Source of the DNA: CBDFKY01 sp965248995
Lineage (GTDB): Bacteria > Pseudomonadota > Alphaproteobacteria > Rickettsiales > UBA998
Length of the DNA stretch: 64,000 bases
Direction of reading: 5' to 3'
Assembly (NCBI GenBank): GCA_965248995.1
Contig: CBDFKY010000004.1
Location: forward strand, 1 to 64,000
Both the position numbers and the translations under genes were made by a program. Position 1 is the first letter of the stretch. Each line of letters opens with the position of its first letter. The notes below the pieces were generated by a model. That model was given only the letters and a program-made list of their open reading frames with translations, had not been told where the DNA came from and searched no databases. Positions 35,496 through 45,573 of this stretch are shown here, one piece after another.

Positions 35496-36008
35496 ATGGA
35501 TCGAATACAGAAAAAACAGTGGGTCGAGACCGTCAACGGAGCTACCTCCGGCGCTGAAATCATGATCGTGACCCACTATAAAGGGCTTACGGTCGCTGAA
35601 ATTTCGCGACTTCGTACAAAAGCGCGCGGGCTGGGTGCGTCGTTCAAGGTCACGAAAAACTCTCTTGCCAAGCTGGCATTGAAAGGCACGGCCTTCGAGC
35701 CGCTGACCGAGCATTTTAAGGGACCTACGGCCATAGCTTATTCGCAGGATCCGGTATCCGCGGCAAAAGTCATCAGCGAATTCTCGAAAGACAATGAAAA
35801 GCTCGTACTGCTGGGCGGCGCATTCGGCAGTCAGATCCTCGATGCGGACGGTATCAAAGAACTGGCGAAACTGCCTTCGCTGGATGAATTGCGCGCCACT
35901 ATCATCGCTCTGATTATGACGCCGGCCACGCGCATCGCGGGCGTGACGGCCGCTCCGGCAGGGCAGCTTGCAAGAGTGATCAACGCGTTCGCTGAGAAAG
36001 CTTCATAA
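35496..36008 (+). CDS. rplJ: 50S ribosomal protein L10
   Basis: 170 residues. L10 anchors L7/L12 dimers to the ribosome. The N-terminal rRNA-binding half (GLTVAEISRLRTKARGLGASFKVTKNSLAKLAL) and the C-terminal helix that holds L12 are present. The eleven-base spacer after rplA is too short to hold the long structured rplJ leader found in E. coli, so autoregulation must be arranged differently. Confidence 0.98.
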   Translation: MDRIQKKQWVETVNGATSGAEIMIVTHYKGLTVAEISRLRTKARGLGASFKVTKNSLAKLALKGTAFEPLTEHFKGPTAIAYSQDPVSAAKVISEFSKDNEKLVLLGGAFGSQILDADGIKELAKLPSLDELRATIIALIMTPATRIAGVTAAPAGQLARVINAFAEKAS

Positions 36009-36066
36009 GATAACGAGTTCAATTTAACATTCATCATACTTTAAAGACAAACAAGGGGAATAGATC

Positions 36067-36441
36067 ATGGCTAATTTAGAAGAAATCGTAGAAAAACTTT
36101 CTGCCCTCACCGTAATGGAAGCGGCAAAACTTTCCAAGATGCTCGAAGAAACATGGGGAGTTTCGGCGGCTGCACCTGTGGCGGCTGCAGCGGCGGGCGC
36201 AGCAGCTCCAGCGGCGGTAGCGGAAGAACAGACGGAATTCAACGTCATCCTCGCGGATGCCGGTGAGAAGAAAATCAACGTCATTAAAGAAGTGCGTGCA
36301 GTTACCGGGCTCGGCTTGAAAGAAGCGAAGGATCTGGTGGAAGCGGCGCCGAAAGTGGTGAAAGAAGGCGTATCGAAAGATGAAGCCAAGAAAATCAAGG
36401 AACTGCTGGAATCGGCTGGTGCCAAAGTTGAACTCAAGTAG
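36067..36441 (+). CDS. rplL: 50S ribosomal protein L7/L12
   Basis: 124 residues. The N-terminal dimerisation domain (EEIVEKLSALTVMEAAKLSKML) is followed by an Ala-rich hinge (about 37-55) and the C-terminal factor-binding domain (VIKEVRAVTGLGLKEAKDLVEAAPKVVKEG). ATG 36067 has AAGGGGA upstream. A 102-base gap to rpoB holds no clear terminator. Confidence 0.99.
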   Translation: MANLEEIVEKLSALTVMEAAKLSKMLEETWGVSAAAPVAAAAAGAAAPAAVAEEQTEFNVILADAGEKKINVIKEVRAVTGLGLKEAKDLVEAAPKVVKEGVSKDEAKKIKELLESAGAKVELK

Positions 36442-36543
36442 TTCTCGCTGAAGTACATGCAGGGGCGTATCGGTCTGCCGATGCGCCTTCTGCCGCTTCT
36501 ACCACGCTATTTTATATTTGCTTTACAAACGGATTACTCTCAG

Positions 36544-39500
36544 ATGGCAAAAGCATCACCTAGTCAGCAGCACTCCTCTCATACTTTCACTTCCCGCAAA
36601 CGTATCCGAAAAAGTTTCGGCAAGATCAACGCCGTTGCCATGATGCCGAATCTTATCGAGATTCAGAAAAAATCTTATGACCAGTTTCTGCAGCTGGATG
36701 TGTTCGAAAAAGAGCGTGATCCTCTCAAGGGGCTGAACTCCGTATTCAAGTCGGTGTTTCCTGTGTCCGACTTCGCCGGCACGGCTACGCTGGAGTATGT
36801 TTCCTTCAGTTTTGACCATCCGAAATATGACGTGGATGAGTGCCGTCAGCGTGATATCAGTTTTTCCATTCCGCTGCGCGTGACCCTGCGTCTGATCGTC
36901 TGGCTGGTCGATGAGGATACCGGCGCGCGTGAGATTAAGGATATCAAAGAACAGGAAGTCTATATCGGCGACATTCCGCTGATGACCGACAACGGAACAT
37001 TCATCATCAATGGGACGGAGCGGGTGATCGTTAGTCAGATGCACCGTTCTCCCGGGGTGTTTTTCGACCATGACGGTGGAAAATCCCACAGTTCAGGGAA
37101 AATTCTCTACTCCGCGCGAATTATACCCTATCGCGGGTCATGGCTTGATTTTGAATTCGATGCGAAAGATCTCGTATTCGCCCGTATCGACCGTCGCCGT
37201 AAATTACCCGCCACTTCCATTTTAAGAGCCATCGGTCTCGATAATCAATCGATCCTTTCCACATTTTATAAAAATGTCAAAATCAACAAAACTCCTAAAG
37301 GCTGGGCGCAGGCACTGGACGCGGAAACGCTGAAAGGCTCAAAATTTCCTTATCCGCTGATAGACGCGAAAACAGGAAAAGAAGTGGTAGAGGCAGATAA
37401 AAAACTTACCCCCCGCCTTCTGGGCAAACTTGCTGAAGAAGGAGTAAAGCAATTTCTGCTTTCCGAAGAGGTACTGGAGTCCAAATTTTTCGCTTCCGAT
37501 ATCGTGAACATGGAAACGGGCGAAGTGCTGGCGGAAGCAGGGGATTATGTTTCAGGACTACTGCTTGAGCAGATCATTGACATGGGTGCCAAAGCGTTCG
37601 AGGTGCTGGCGATCGATGAAAACCACGTTGGCGCTTATATTCGCAACACCCTGGTAGCCGACAAGAACCAGACAAAAGAAGATGCGCTGCTCGACATATA
37701 CCGCGTCATGCGCCCGGGTGAACCGACCACGGCGGAGGCAGCGGAAGCATTATTCAATTCCTTGTTTTTTGAGTCGGAACGGTATGATCTTTCCGAGGTC
37801 GGGCGTGTGAAAATGAATGCCAGGCTTGGTGCCGGTCAACAGGAAGCGGTAGGCGTCCTGACGCGTGAAGATATTATCGAAACGATACGCACGCTGGTCC
37901 TGCTTAAAGACGGCGTAGGGGAAATCGACGATATCGATCACCTTGGCAACCGCCGTGTACGTTCCGTGGGCGAACTCATGGAAAACCAGTTCCGTATCGG
38001 TCTGGTCCGCATGGAGCGAAGTATCATCGAGCGGATGAGTTCGGTGGATATCGATACCGTCATGCCGCATGATCTGGTCAACGCGAAACCGCTGATCGCG
38101 GCGGTTCGTGAGTTTTTCGGTTCTTCGCAGCTCAGCCAGTTCATGGATCAGACCAACCCGTTGTCTGAAATCACGCATAAACGGCGTCTCTCCGCACTCG
38201 GGCCCGGAGGGTTGACGCGAGAGCGGGCGGGATTTGAGGTGCGTGACGTGCATCCTACCCATTACGGAAGGATCTGCCCGATCGAAACTCCCGAAGGACC
38301 CAACATCGGACTGATCAACTCAATGGCCACGTATGCAAGGATCAATAAATACGGATTTATTGAGAGCCCTTATCGCCGTGTGGAAAAAGGGGTCGTTTCC
38401 GATGAGGTCATTTATCTTTCCGCAATCGAGGAGGGAAACTATATCATCGCGCAATCCAATGCGGAAATGGATGCCAAGGGACGTTTTAAAGACGATCTGA
38501 TCAGTTGCCGCAAGGATGCGGATTTCGTGATGGTGCCACCGGAGCAGATTGATTTTATCGATGTTTCTCCTAAGCAGTTGGTGTCCGTTGCCGCCTCGCT
38601 TATCCCGTTTCTGGAAAATGATGACGCGAACCGCGCTTTGATGGGATCCAACATGCAACGCCAGGCCGTGCCACTGGTACGTGCGGAAGCGCCGCTGGTG
38701 GGAACCGGAATGGAATCAGTCGTCGCCACCGATTCGGGTGTGACCACGGTCGCCAAACGTAACGGGATCGTCGATCAGGTGGATGCAACGCGGATCGTGA
38801 TCCGCGGGGAGCGGATGGGGGATGAGATTTCTCCAGGCGTCGATATCTATAACCTGATGAAATTTCAGCGTTCCAACCAGAATACTTGCATCAATCAGCG
38901 TCCGATCGTCAAGGTGGGAGACGTGGTGCGCAAGGGTGACGTCATCGCGGACGGCCCGAGTACTCATCTCGGTGAGCTGGCGCTTGGACGTAACGTATTG
39001 GTGGCGTTCATGCCGTGGAACGGGTATAACTATGAGGATTCCATTCTGATTTCCGAAAAGCTGGTGGCGGACGATGTGTTCACCTCCATCCATATCGAGC
39101 AGTTTGAAGTCATGGCGCGGGATACCAAACTCGGACCCGAGGAAATCACCCGTGATATTCCGAATGTCGGGGAAGAGGCGCTCCGCAGTCTGGATGAGAT
39201 CGGCGTCGTGCATATCGGGGCGGAAGTGCGCCCGGGCGATATCCTTGTCGGCAAGGTGACGCCGAAGAGCGAGTCGCCGGTGACGCCGGAAGAAAAACTG
39301 CTGCGTGCCATTTTCGGTGAGAAAGCATCGGATGTGCGCGACAGCTCACTCAGGTTACCTCCGGGTGTGGCGGGTACGGTGGTGGGTGTGAAAGTCTTTA
39401 CCCGCCGCGGCGTGGAAAAAGACGAACGCCATCTTGCGATTGAAAAATCCGATATTGACCTGCTTCAAAAAGACCGTAATGACGAGCGTGCGATTATCGA

Positions 39501-40671
39501 GCGTTTCATTTACGGACGTCTGCAGGAGATCCTGCTCGGTAAAACGATCGTGAAAGGTCCGAAAGGTATCAAGACGAAAACTGAAGTCACCGCAGAACTG
39601 CTTGCGGAGCAGCCCAAAGGCGTATGGTGGGAAATCGTGGTCGATGAAGAAACGGTGATGCGTGAAGCCGAATCTCTGAAACGTCAGCTGGATGATGCGG
39701 TGAAGCGTTTGAACGCCTGGTTTGAAAGCAAGGTGGAAAAACTGCAGGCGGGTGACGATCTGCTACCCGGCGTGTTGAAAATGGTCAAGGTGTTCGTGGC
39801 CGTGAAACGTAAACTGCAGCCCGGTGATAAAATGGCGGGACGCCATGGTAACAAAGGGGTGATTTCGCGTATTACGCCGCTTGAAGACATGCCGCATCTG
39901 GAAGACGGCACACCGGTGGATATCGTGCTCAATCCGCTCGGCGTACCTTCGCGGATGAATGTCGGACAGATCCTAGAGACCCATCTCGGATGGGCGTCGG
40001 CCGGGATAGGGAAGCAGATCCGTGCCGCGCTCACCGCCTATGAGGAGCAGGGAAAAATCGAGACTGTGCGCACTAAACTGATGGAAGTGTACGACGAGAA
40101 GGAAAACCAGTCGGAAATTACGGCGATGTCGAACGATGAAGTGCTGGAGCTTGCCGGAAATCTTCGCAAAGGCGTTCCGTTCGCGACGCCGGTTTTTGAT
40201 GGTGCCAGTGAACAGGATGTGTCCGACTGGCTGATCAAAGGCGGTCAACAATCTTCCGGGCAGGTGACGCTCTATGACGGGCGTACCGGCGATGCATTTC
40301 ACCGCCAGGTGACGGTCGGCTATATCTATATGCTCAAACTGCATCACTTGGTGGACGATAAGATCCATGCGCGTTCCATCGGGCCATACAGCCTTGTGAC
40401 GCAGCAGCCGCTCGGTGGTAAATCCCAGTTCGGCGGACAGCGGTTCGGAGAAATGGAGTGCTGGGCGCTCCAGGCCTACGGCGCAGCATATACGTTGCAG
40501 GAGATGCTTACCGTCAAATCGGATGACGTGGCGGGACGCAGCAAGGTGTATGAGTCGATCGTGAAAGGGGATCACTCTTTTGAGTCAGGTATTCCGGAAT
40601 CCTTCCACGTAATGGTCAAGGAACTGCGTTCCCTAGGCCTGAACGTGGAACTGGTGGAAGAACCCAGCTGA
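36544..40671 (+). CDS. rpoB: DNA-directed RNA polymerase subunit beta
   Basis: 1375 residues from ATG 36544 (MAKASPS); an in-frame start at 36457 would add 29 unlikely residues. All beta-subunit blocks are present. The rifampicin region reads GSSQLSQFMDQTNPLSEITHKRRLSALGPGG and has the wild-type residues at the usual resistance positions. Further landmarks are GFEVRDVHPTHYGRICPIETPEGPNIGLI, the active-centre MPWNGYNYEDSILISEKL and the C-terminal clamp region with GGQRFGEMECWALQAYGA. It is separated from rpoC by 61 bases. Confidence 0.99.
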   Translation: MAKASPSQQHSSHTFTSRKRIRKSFGKINAVAMMPNLIEIQKKSYDQFLQLDVFEKERDPLKGLNSVFKSVFPVSDFAGTATLEYVSFSFDHPKYDVDECRQRDISFSIPLRVTLRLIVWLVDEDTGAREIKDIKEQEVYIGDIPLMTDNGTFIINGTERVIVSQMHRSPGVFFDHDGGKSHSSGKILYSARIIPYRGSWLDFEFDAKDLVFARIDRRRKLPATSILRAIGLDNQSILSTFYKNVKINKTPKGWAQALDAETLKGSKFPYPLIDAKTGKEVVEADKKLTPRLLGKLAEEGVKQFLLSEEVLESKFFASDIVNMETGEVLAEAGDYVSGLLLEQIIDMGAKAFEVLAIDENHVGAYIRNTLVADKNQTKEDALLDIYRVMRPGEPTTAEAAEALFNSLFFESERYDLSEVGRVKMNARLGAGQQEAVGVLTREDIIETIRTLVLLKDGVGEIDDIDHLGNRRVRSVGELMENQFRIGLVRMERSIIERMSSVDIDTVMPHDLVNAKPLIAAVREFFGSSQLSQFMDQTNPLSEITHKRRLSALGPGGLTRERAGFEVRDVHPTHYGRICPIETPEGPNIGLINSMATYARINKYGFIESPYRRVEKGVVSDEVIYLSAIEEGNYIIAQSNAEMDAKGRFKDDLISCRKDADFVMVPPEQIDFIDVSPKQLVSVAASLIPFLENDDANRALMGSNMQRQAVPLVRAEAPLVGTGMESVVATDSGVTTVAKRNGIVDQVDATRIVIRGERMGDEISPGVDIYNLMKFQRSNQNTCINQRPIVKVGDVVRKGDVIADGPSTHLGELALGRNVLVAFMPWNGYNYEDSILISEKLVADDVFTSIHIEQFEVMARDTKLGPEEITRDIPNVGEEALRSLDEIGVVHIGAEVRPGDILVGKVTPKSESPVTPEEKLLRAIFGEKASDVRDSSLRLPPGVAGTVVGVKVFTRRGVEKDERHLAIEKSDIDLLQKDRNDERAIIERFIYGRLQEILLGKTIVKGPKGIKTKTEVTAELLAEQPKGVWWEIVVDEETVMREAESLKRQLDDAVKRLNAWFESKVEKLQAGDDLLPGVLKMVKVFVAVKRKLQPGDKMAGRHGNKGVISRITPLEDMPHLEDGTPVDIVLNPLGVPSRMNVGQILETHLGWASAGIGKQIRAALTAYEEQGKIETVRTKLMEVYDEKENQSEITAMSNDEVLELAGNLRKGVPFATPVFDGASEQDVSDWLIKGGQQSSGQVTLYDGRTGDAFHRQVTVGYIYMLKLHHLVDDKIHARSIGPYSLVTQQPLGGKSQFGGQRFGEMECWALQAYGAAYTLQEMLTVKSDDVAGRSKVYESIVKGDHSFESGIPESFHVMVKELRSLGLNVELVEEPS

Positions 40672-40732
40672 TCGATAGCTATCCAATTTTCGTCTTGAAC
40701 CATCATTAGACAACGTTATAAGGTTACGCATT

Positions 40733-43700
40733 ATGAGCAATGAAGTCATGCAGCTTTTCGGGGGCATCCAGCCCGCGAAACAATTTGATGGCATTAAAAT
40801 TTCCATTGCCAGTCCGGAAAAAATCCGCTCGTGGTCGTATGGTGAGGTGAAAAAACCGGAAACCATCAATTACCGTACGTTCAAACCGGAGCGTGACGGG
40901 TTGTTCTGCGCGCGTATTTTTGGCCCGATCAAGGATTATGAGTGCTTGTGCGGTAAATACAAACGCATGAAATATAAAGGAATCATCTGCGAGAAATGCG
41001 GCGTGGAAGTCACCACTTCCAAGGTGCGTCGCGAGCGCATGGGACATATCGATCTGGCGGCGCCGGTCGCGCATATCTGGTTCCTCAAGTCCCTGCCGTC
41101 ACGAATCGGGCTGTTGCTCGACATGCCCCTGAAAGACTTGGAACGGGTGCTTTATTTTGAAAGCTACGTGGTGATCGATCCGGGCCTTACGCCTTTCGGT
41201 AAGGGGGATCTGCTGAGCGAAGATCAGTATTACGACGCCATGGATGAATACGGGGAAACGGCCTTTACCGCCAGCATCGGCGCGGAAGCAATCCGTGATA
41301 TGCTCTCTGAACTCAACATGGAGCAGGAACAGGTTGAACTGCGGGCGGAACTGCTCGACTCCGCTTCGGAAGCGCGGCGTAAAAAACTGGTCAAGCGTTT
41401 GAAAATCGTCGATTCCTTCGTGGAGTCAGGAAACAAGCCGGAATGGATGATCATGACGGTGGTCCCCGTCATCCCGCCGGAACTCCGTCCGCTCGTACCG
41501 CTGGACGGCGGGCGTTTCGCCACGTCTGATCTGAATGATCTGTACCGGCGCGTCATCAACCGTAACAACCGCCTGAAGCGCCTGCTGGAACTGCGTGCGC
41601 CGGATATCATCGTGCGTAACGAAAAACGCATGTTGCAGGAATCCGTCGATGCGTTATTCGACAACGGTCGCCGCGGACGGGTCATTTCCGGCAATAACAA
41701 GCGCCCGCTGAAATCACTTTCCGACATGCTGAAAGGAAAACAGGGCCGCTTCCGCCAGAATCTGCTCGGCAAGCGGGTGGATTATTCAGGGCGTTCGGTC
41801 ATCGTCGTCGGTCCCGAACTGAAACTGCATCAGTGCGGCCTGCCGAAAAAAATGGCGCTGGAGCTGTTCAAGCCGTTCATTTACGCAAAACTGGAGATGT
41901 ACGGTATCGCGCCGACGTTGAAGGCCGCCAAACGCATGGTGGAAGCGGAACGGCCGGAAGTCTGGGATTTCCTGGAGCAGGTCATCCGCGAACACCCGGT
42001 ACTGCTCAACCGTGCGCCGACATTGCACCGCCTCGGTATTCAGGCGTTCGAGCCGATGCTGATCGAAGGCAAGGCGATTCAGCTTCACCCCCTGGTCTGC
42101 TCCGCGTTCAACGCGGATTTCGACGGGGATCAGATGGCGGTACACGTACCGCTCTCCATCGAAGCGCAGCTGGAAGCCCGCGTGCTGATCATGTCCACCA
42201 ACAACATTCTCTCACCTGCCAACGGTAAGCCGATCATCGTGCCGACGCAGGATATCGTACTTGGTATCTATTATCTGTCGCTGGAGACGGACGGGGATAT
42301 CGGGGAGGGAATGGTGTTCGCCAACATGAACGAAGTGCGTCATGCGCTGGAGAATAAAACCATTACGCTGCACAGCCGCGTTAAAGCGCGTTTCAGCCGT
42401 CACGACCAGAACGACCAGCTGATTACGGAAGTAATCGACTGTACCGCCGGGCGTCTGCTGATTGCGGATCTGCTGCCGAAAAACCGTAACATCAGTTATC
42501 AGCTGGTGAACCAGTTGCTGACGAAGAAAGTGATCGGCGGCGTGATCGATACGATCTACCGCCATTGCGGCCAGAAAGAAACGGTCATTTTTGCCGACCG
42601 CGTCATGAAGATTGGGTTCGAACATGCGTGCCGTGCCGGTATCTCGTTCGGGAAGGATGATATGATCGTGCCGAGATCGAAGGATAAGCATATCACCAAC
42701 ACGCTGGGTGAAGTGAAACAGTTCGAGCAGCAATATGCAGACGGTTTGATCACGTCGGGTGAAAAATATAACAAGGTGATCGATGCGTGGTCACACTGCA
42801 CGGAAAAAGTGGCGGAAGACATGATGTCTGAGATTTCGGGCATCGGGACGAAAGTCGGGGAACGTTCCGCCAAGAAAATCAATTCCATCTACATGATGGC
42901 ACATTCCGGAGCCCGTGGTTCTGCGGCGCAGATCAAACAGCTCGCCGGAATGCGCGGATTGATGGCGAAACCTTCCGGGGAAATTATCGAAACACCGATC
43001 ATCTCCAACTTTAAAGAAGGCCTGAACGTACTGGAATACTTCAACTCTTCGCATGGAGCCCGTAAAGGCCTCGCGGATACGGCGCTGAAAACCGCCAATT
43101 CGGGGTATCTGACCCGGCGTCTGGTGGACGTGGCGCAGGATTGTATCGTCGTGGAAGAAGACTGCACTTCCGAGGACGGCGTCGTCATGAAAGCCATCAT
43201 CGAAGGCGGGGAGGTCATCGTCGAACTGGCTGACAAGATTCTCGGTCGTACTTCCGCGAAAGATGTGCTGCACCCGACCACTGGCGAAGTGCTGATTTCC
43301 GCGGGGCAGCTGGTTGACGAGCGCATCGTGGCGAAGGTGGATGAAGCGGGCGTGGAAGCGATCATGGTGCGCTCCGTGCTGACCTGCCAGAGTGAAAACG
43401 GCGTCTGCGCGAAATGTTACGGGCGGGATCTGGCGCGTGGTACTCCGGTCAACGTGGGTGAAGCGGTCGGCGTTATCGCGGCGCAGTCGATCGGTGAGCC
43501 GGGTACGCAACTTACGATGCGCACTTTCCACATCGGCGGCGCGGCCCAACGTGGCGCGGAGCAGAGCAACGTGGAAGCCTCGCATGACGGCAAGATCGAG
43601 CTCAGTAATAAAAACGTGGTGATCGACTCCCAAGGCCGGCGCGTGGTGATGAGCCGGACCTGTGAACTGATCCTGCGGGATGAAACGGGCCGCGAAAAGG

Positions 43701-44947
43701 CGCGTCACAAAGTGCCTTACGGCGCGCGCGTGCTGTTTGATGAAGGAACGGCCGCAAAACGTGGTGACCGTCTGGCGGAGTGGGATCCTTACACGATTCC
43801 CATCATTACCGAAAAAAGCGGGATAGCGCGTTACCGGGATCTGATGGGCGGCGTTTCCCTGAGGGAGATCATGGATGAAGCGACAGGTCTGACCAGTAAA
43901 GTGGTCATCGACTGGCGCCAGCAGACTCGCGGTGCCGATTTGAAGCCACGGATCGCCTTGCGTGACGAAAAGGATGAAATCATCACCCTCGCCAACGGTC
44001 TGGAAGCACGCTATTTCCTTGCAGTGGATGCGATTTTGAACGTCGAAGACGGCCAGAAAGTCCATGCGGGAGACGTACTGGCGCGTATTCCGCGTGAATC
44101 CAGCAAAACGCGGGATATTACCGGAGGTCTGCCACGGGTGGCGGAACTGTTCGAGGCACGCAAACCCAAGGATCACGCCATCATCAGCGAGATCGAGGGG
44201 ACCGTGGCGTTCGGCAAGGATTACAAAGCCAAGCGTCGCCTGATCATCCATCCCAAGGATGAGTCGATCGAGCCGGTGGAATATATGATTCCGAAAGGCA
44301 AGCTGATTACCGTACAGGAAGGGGATTACGTCCAGAAAGGGGATCTGCTGATCGACGGAAATCCGGTACCGCACGATATTTTGAAGGTAATGGGCGTGGA
44401 AGCGCTCGCCCATTATATGATCAATGAAGTGCAGCAGGTCTACCGCCTGCAAGGGGTGACGATCAACGACAAGCATATCGAAGTGATCGTGCACCAGATG
44501 CTCCAGAAGATCGAGATTTCCGATACAGGTGACAGTACGTACGTCATGGAAGAACTGGTGGATCGTGATGATCTGGATGAGACGAACGCTAAGCTGCGTG
44601 ACCTGAATCTGCGTACCGCGCACGGATCGCATGTGCTGCAGGGGATTACTAAAGCGTCCCTGCAGACACGCTCATTCATTTCGGCGGCATCGTTCCAGGA
44701 AACGACCCGGGTACTGACGGAAGCGGCGGTGGCAGGTAAGATGGATCGTCTGGTCGGTTTGAAAGAAAACGTGATCGTCGGGCGGTTGATCCCGGCGGGA
44801 ACCGGTGCGGTGGTGCGCAAGTATAAGAAGATCGCCGCGGCGCGTGATCGTGAGATCGAATCCACCATGCCCGATCAGCATGATTACATCGAAGAGATGG
44901 ACCCGATGGCCATCGAAGCGATGATTGCAGGGGACAACGCGGCGTAG
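40733..44947 (+). CDS. rpoC: DNA-directed RNA polymerase subunit beta'
   Basis: 1404 residues. The N-terminal zinc-binding site has CLCGKYKRMKYKGIICEKCG. The catalytic magnesium loop is FNADFDGDQMAVH at about residues 463-475, and the trigger-loop and second zinc region is in CQSENGVCAKCYGRDLARG and GEAVGVIAAQSIGEPGTQLTMRTFHIGG. The C-terminus contains the expected SFQETTRVLTEAAVAGK. The stop is only five bases from ribE, so transcription probably continues into the riboflavin genes. No rpsL-rpsG-fusA follows. Confidence 0.99.
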   Translation: MSNEVMQLFGGIQPAKQFDGIKISIASPEKIRSWSYGEVKKPETINYRTFKPERDGLFCARIFGPIKDYECLCGKYKRMKYKGIICEKCGVEVTTSKVRRERMGHIDLAAPVAHIWFLKSLPSRIGLLLDMPLKDLERVLYFESYVVIDPGLTPFGKGDLLSEDQYYDAMDEYGETAFTASIGAEAIRDMLSELNMEQEQVELRAELLDSASEARRKKLVKRLKIVDSFVESGNKPEWMIMTVVPVIPPELRPLVPLDGGRFATSDLNDLYRRVINRNNRLKRLLELRAPDIIVRNEKRMLQESVDALFDNGRRGRVISGNNKRPLKSLSDMLKGKQGRFRQNLLGKRVDYSGRSVIVVGPELKLHQCGLPKKMALELFKPFIYAKLEMYGIAPTLKAAKRMVEAERPEVWDFLEQVIREHPVLLNRAPTLHRLGIQAFEPMLIEGKAIQLHPLVCSAFNADFDGDQMAVHVPLSIEAQLEARVLIMSTNNILSPANGKPIIVPTQDIVLGIYYLSLETDGDIGEGMVFANMNEVRHALENKTITLHSRVKARFSRHDQNDQLITEVIDCTAGRLLIADLLPKNRNISYQLVNQLLTKKVIGGVIDTIYRHCGQKETVIFADRVMKIGFEHACRAGISFGKDDMIVPRSKDKHITNTLGEVKQFEQQYADGLITSGEKYNKVIDAWSHCTEKVAEDMMSEISGIGTKVGERSAKKINSIYMMAHSGARGSAAQIKQLAGMRGLMAKPSGEIIETPIISNFKEGLNVLEYFNSSHGARKGLADTALKTANSGYLTRRLVDVAQDCIVVEEDCTSEDGVVMKAIIEGGEVIVELADKILGRTSAKDVLHPTTGEVLISAGQLVDERIVAKVDEAGVEAIMVRSVLTCQSENGVCAKCYGRDLARGTPVNVGEAVGVIAAQSIGEPGTQLTMRTFHIGGAAQRGAEQSNVEASHDGKIELSNKNVVIDSQGRRVVMSRTCELILRDETGREKARHKVPYGARVLFDEGTAAKRGDRLAEWDPYTIPIITEKSGIARYRDLMGGVSLREIMDEATGLTSKVVIDWRQQTRGADLKPRIALRDEKDEIITLANGLEARYFLAVDAILNVEDGQKVHAGDVLARIPRESSKTRDITGGLPRVAELFEARKPKDHAIISEIEGTVAFGKDYKAKRRLIIHPKDESIEPVEYMIPKGKLITVQEGDYVQKGDLLIDGNPVPHDILKVMGVEALAHYMINEVQQVYRLQGVTINDKHIEVIVHQMLQKIEISDTGDSTYVMEELVDRDDLDETNAKLRDLNLRTAHGSHVLQGITKASLQTRSFISAASFQETTRVLTEAAVAGKMDRLVGLKENVIVGRLIPAGTGAVVRKYKKIAAARDREIESTMPDQHDYIEEMDPMAIEAMIAGDNAA

Positions 44948-44952
44948 GCATC

Positions 44953-45558
44953 ATGTTTACGGGTATTGTTTCCGCTATCGGAACGGTGAAGGAAGTAGTA
45001 GAGCGAGGCAATGAACGTCAATTCGTCATTGCCTCGCCTTATGTTTTGGAAAGCATTGCCATCGGCGCTTCCATCGCACATGACGGATGCTGCCTGACCG
45101 TGACGGAAACCGGTGAAACCGCAGGGTGCTGGCATCGGGTGGATGTTTCGCCCCATACTCTGGACCACACGACGCTTGGCGACTGGCAGGTGGGACAACA
45201 GGTTAATCTGGAGCGGGCGCTGCGAGCGGGTGATGAGCTCGGCGGGCATATGGTAAGCGGGCATGTGGACGGGGTGGCTTATATCATCGCCCTGCAATCC
45301 GAAGGTGAGAGCGTTCATTATACGATGGAAGTGCCTGAGAACTTTATGAAATATATTGCGAACAAGGGGTCGGTTACGCTGGACGGCGTATCTCTTACCG
45401 TAACATGGGTACAGAATAACCAGTTCGGCCTTACTTTGATCCCCCATACCCTCCAAGCCACCACATGGGGAAACAGACAAGCCGGCGATAAGCTTAATCT
45501 GGAAGTGGATATGCTCGCGCGTTATGTTGAGCGTATGATGCCCGGAGCATCTTTTTAA
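44953..45558 (+). CDS. ribE: Riboflavin synthase, alpha subunit
   Basis: 201 residues with two tandem lumazine-binding domains. Domain 1 starts with MFTGIVSAIGTVKEV, and each domain carries the GxSxxxDGxCLTV-type block (HDGCCLTVTETG; LDGVSLTVTWVQ) at about 37-50 and 138-150. The enzyme dismutates two 6,7-dimethyl-8-ribityllumazines to riboflavin. It is also named ribC in some species. It is five bases behind rpoC. The ribH (lumazine synthase) that often follows is not in the window. Confidence 0.97.
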   Translation: MFTGIVSAIGTVKEVVERGNERQFVIASPYVLESIAIGASIAHDGCCLTVTETGETAGCWHRVDVSPHTLDHTTLGDWQVGQQVNLERALRAGDELGGHMVSGHVDGVAYIIALQSEGESVHYTMEVPENFMKYIANKGSVTLDGVSLTVTWVQNNQFGLTLIPHTLQATTWGNRQAGDKLNLEVDMLARYVERMMPGASF

Positions 45559-45573
45559 GAGTGATTCAGAAAA

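Noticed and set aside
42791..44632. Minus-strand open frame of 613 codons inside rpoC
   Set aside because: It mirrors the conserved rpoC gene, has His/Arg-rich composition without motifs and no ribosome binding site.
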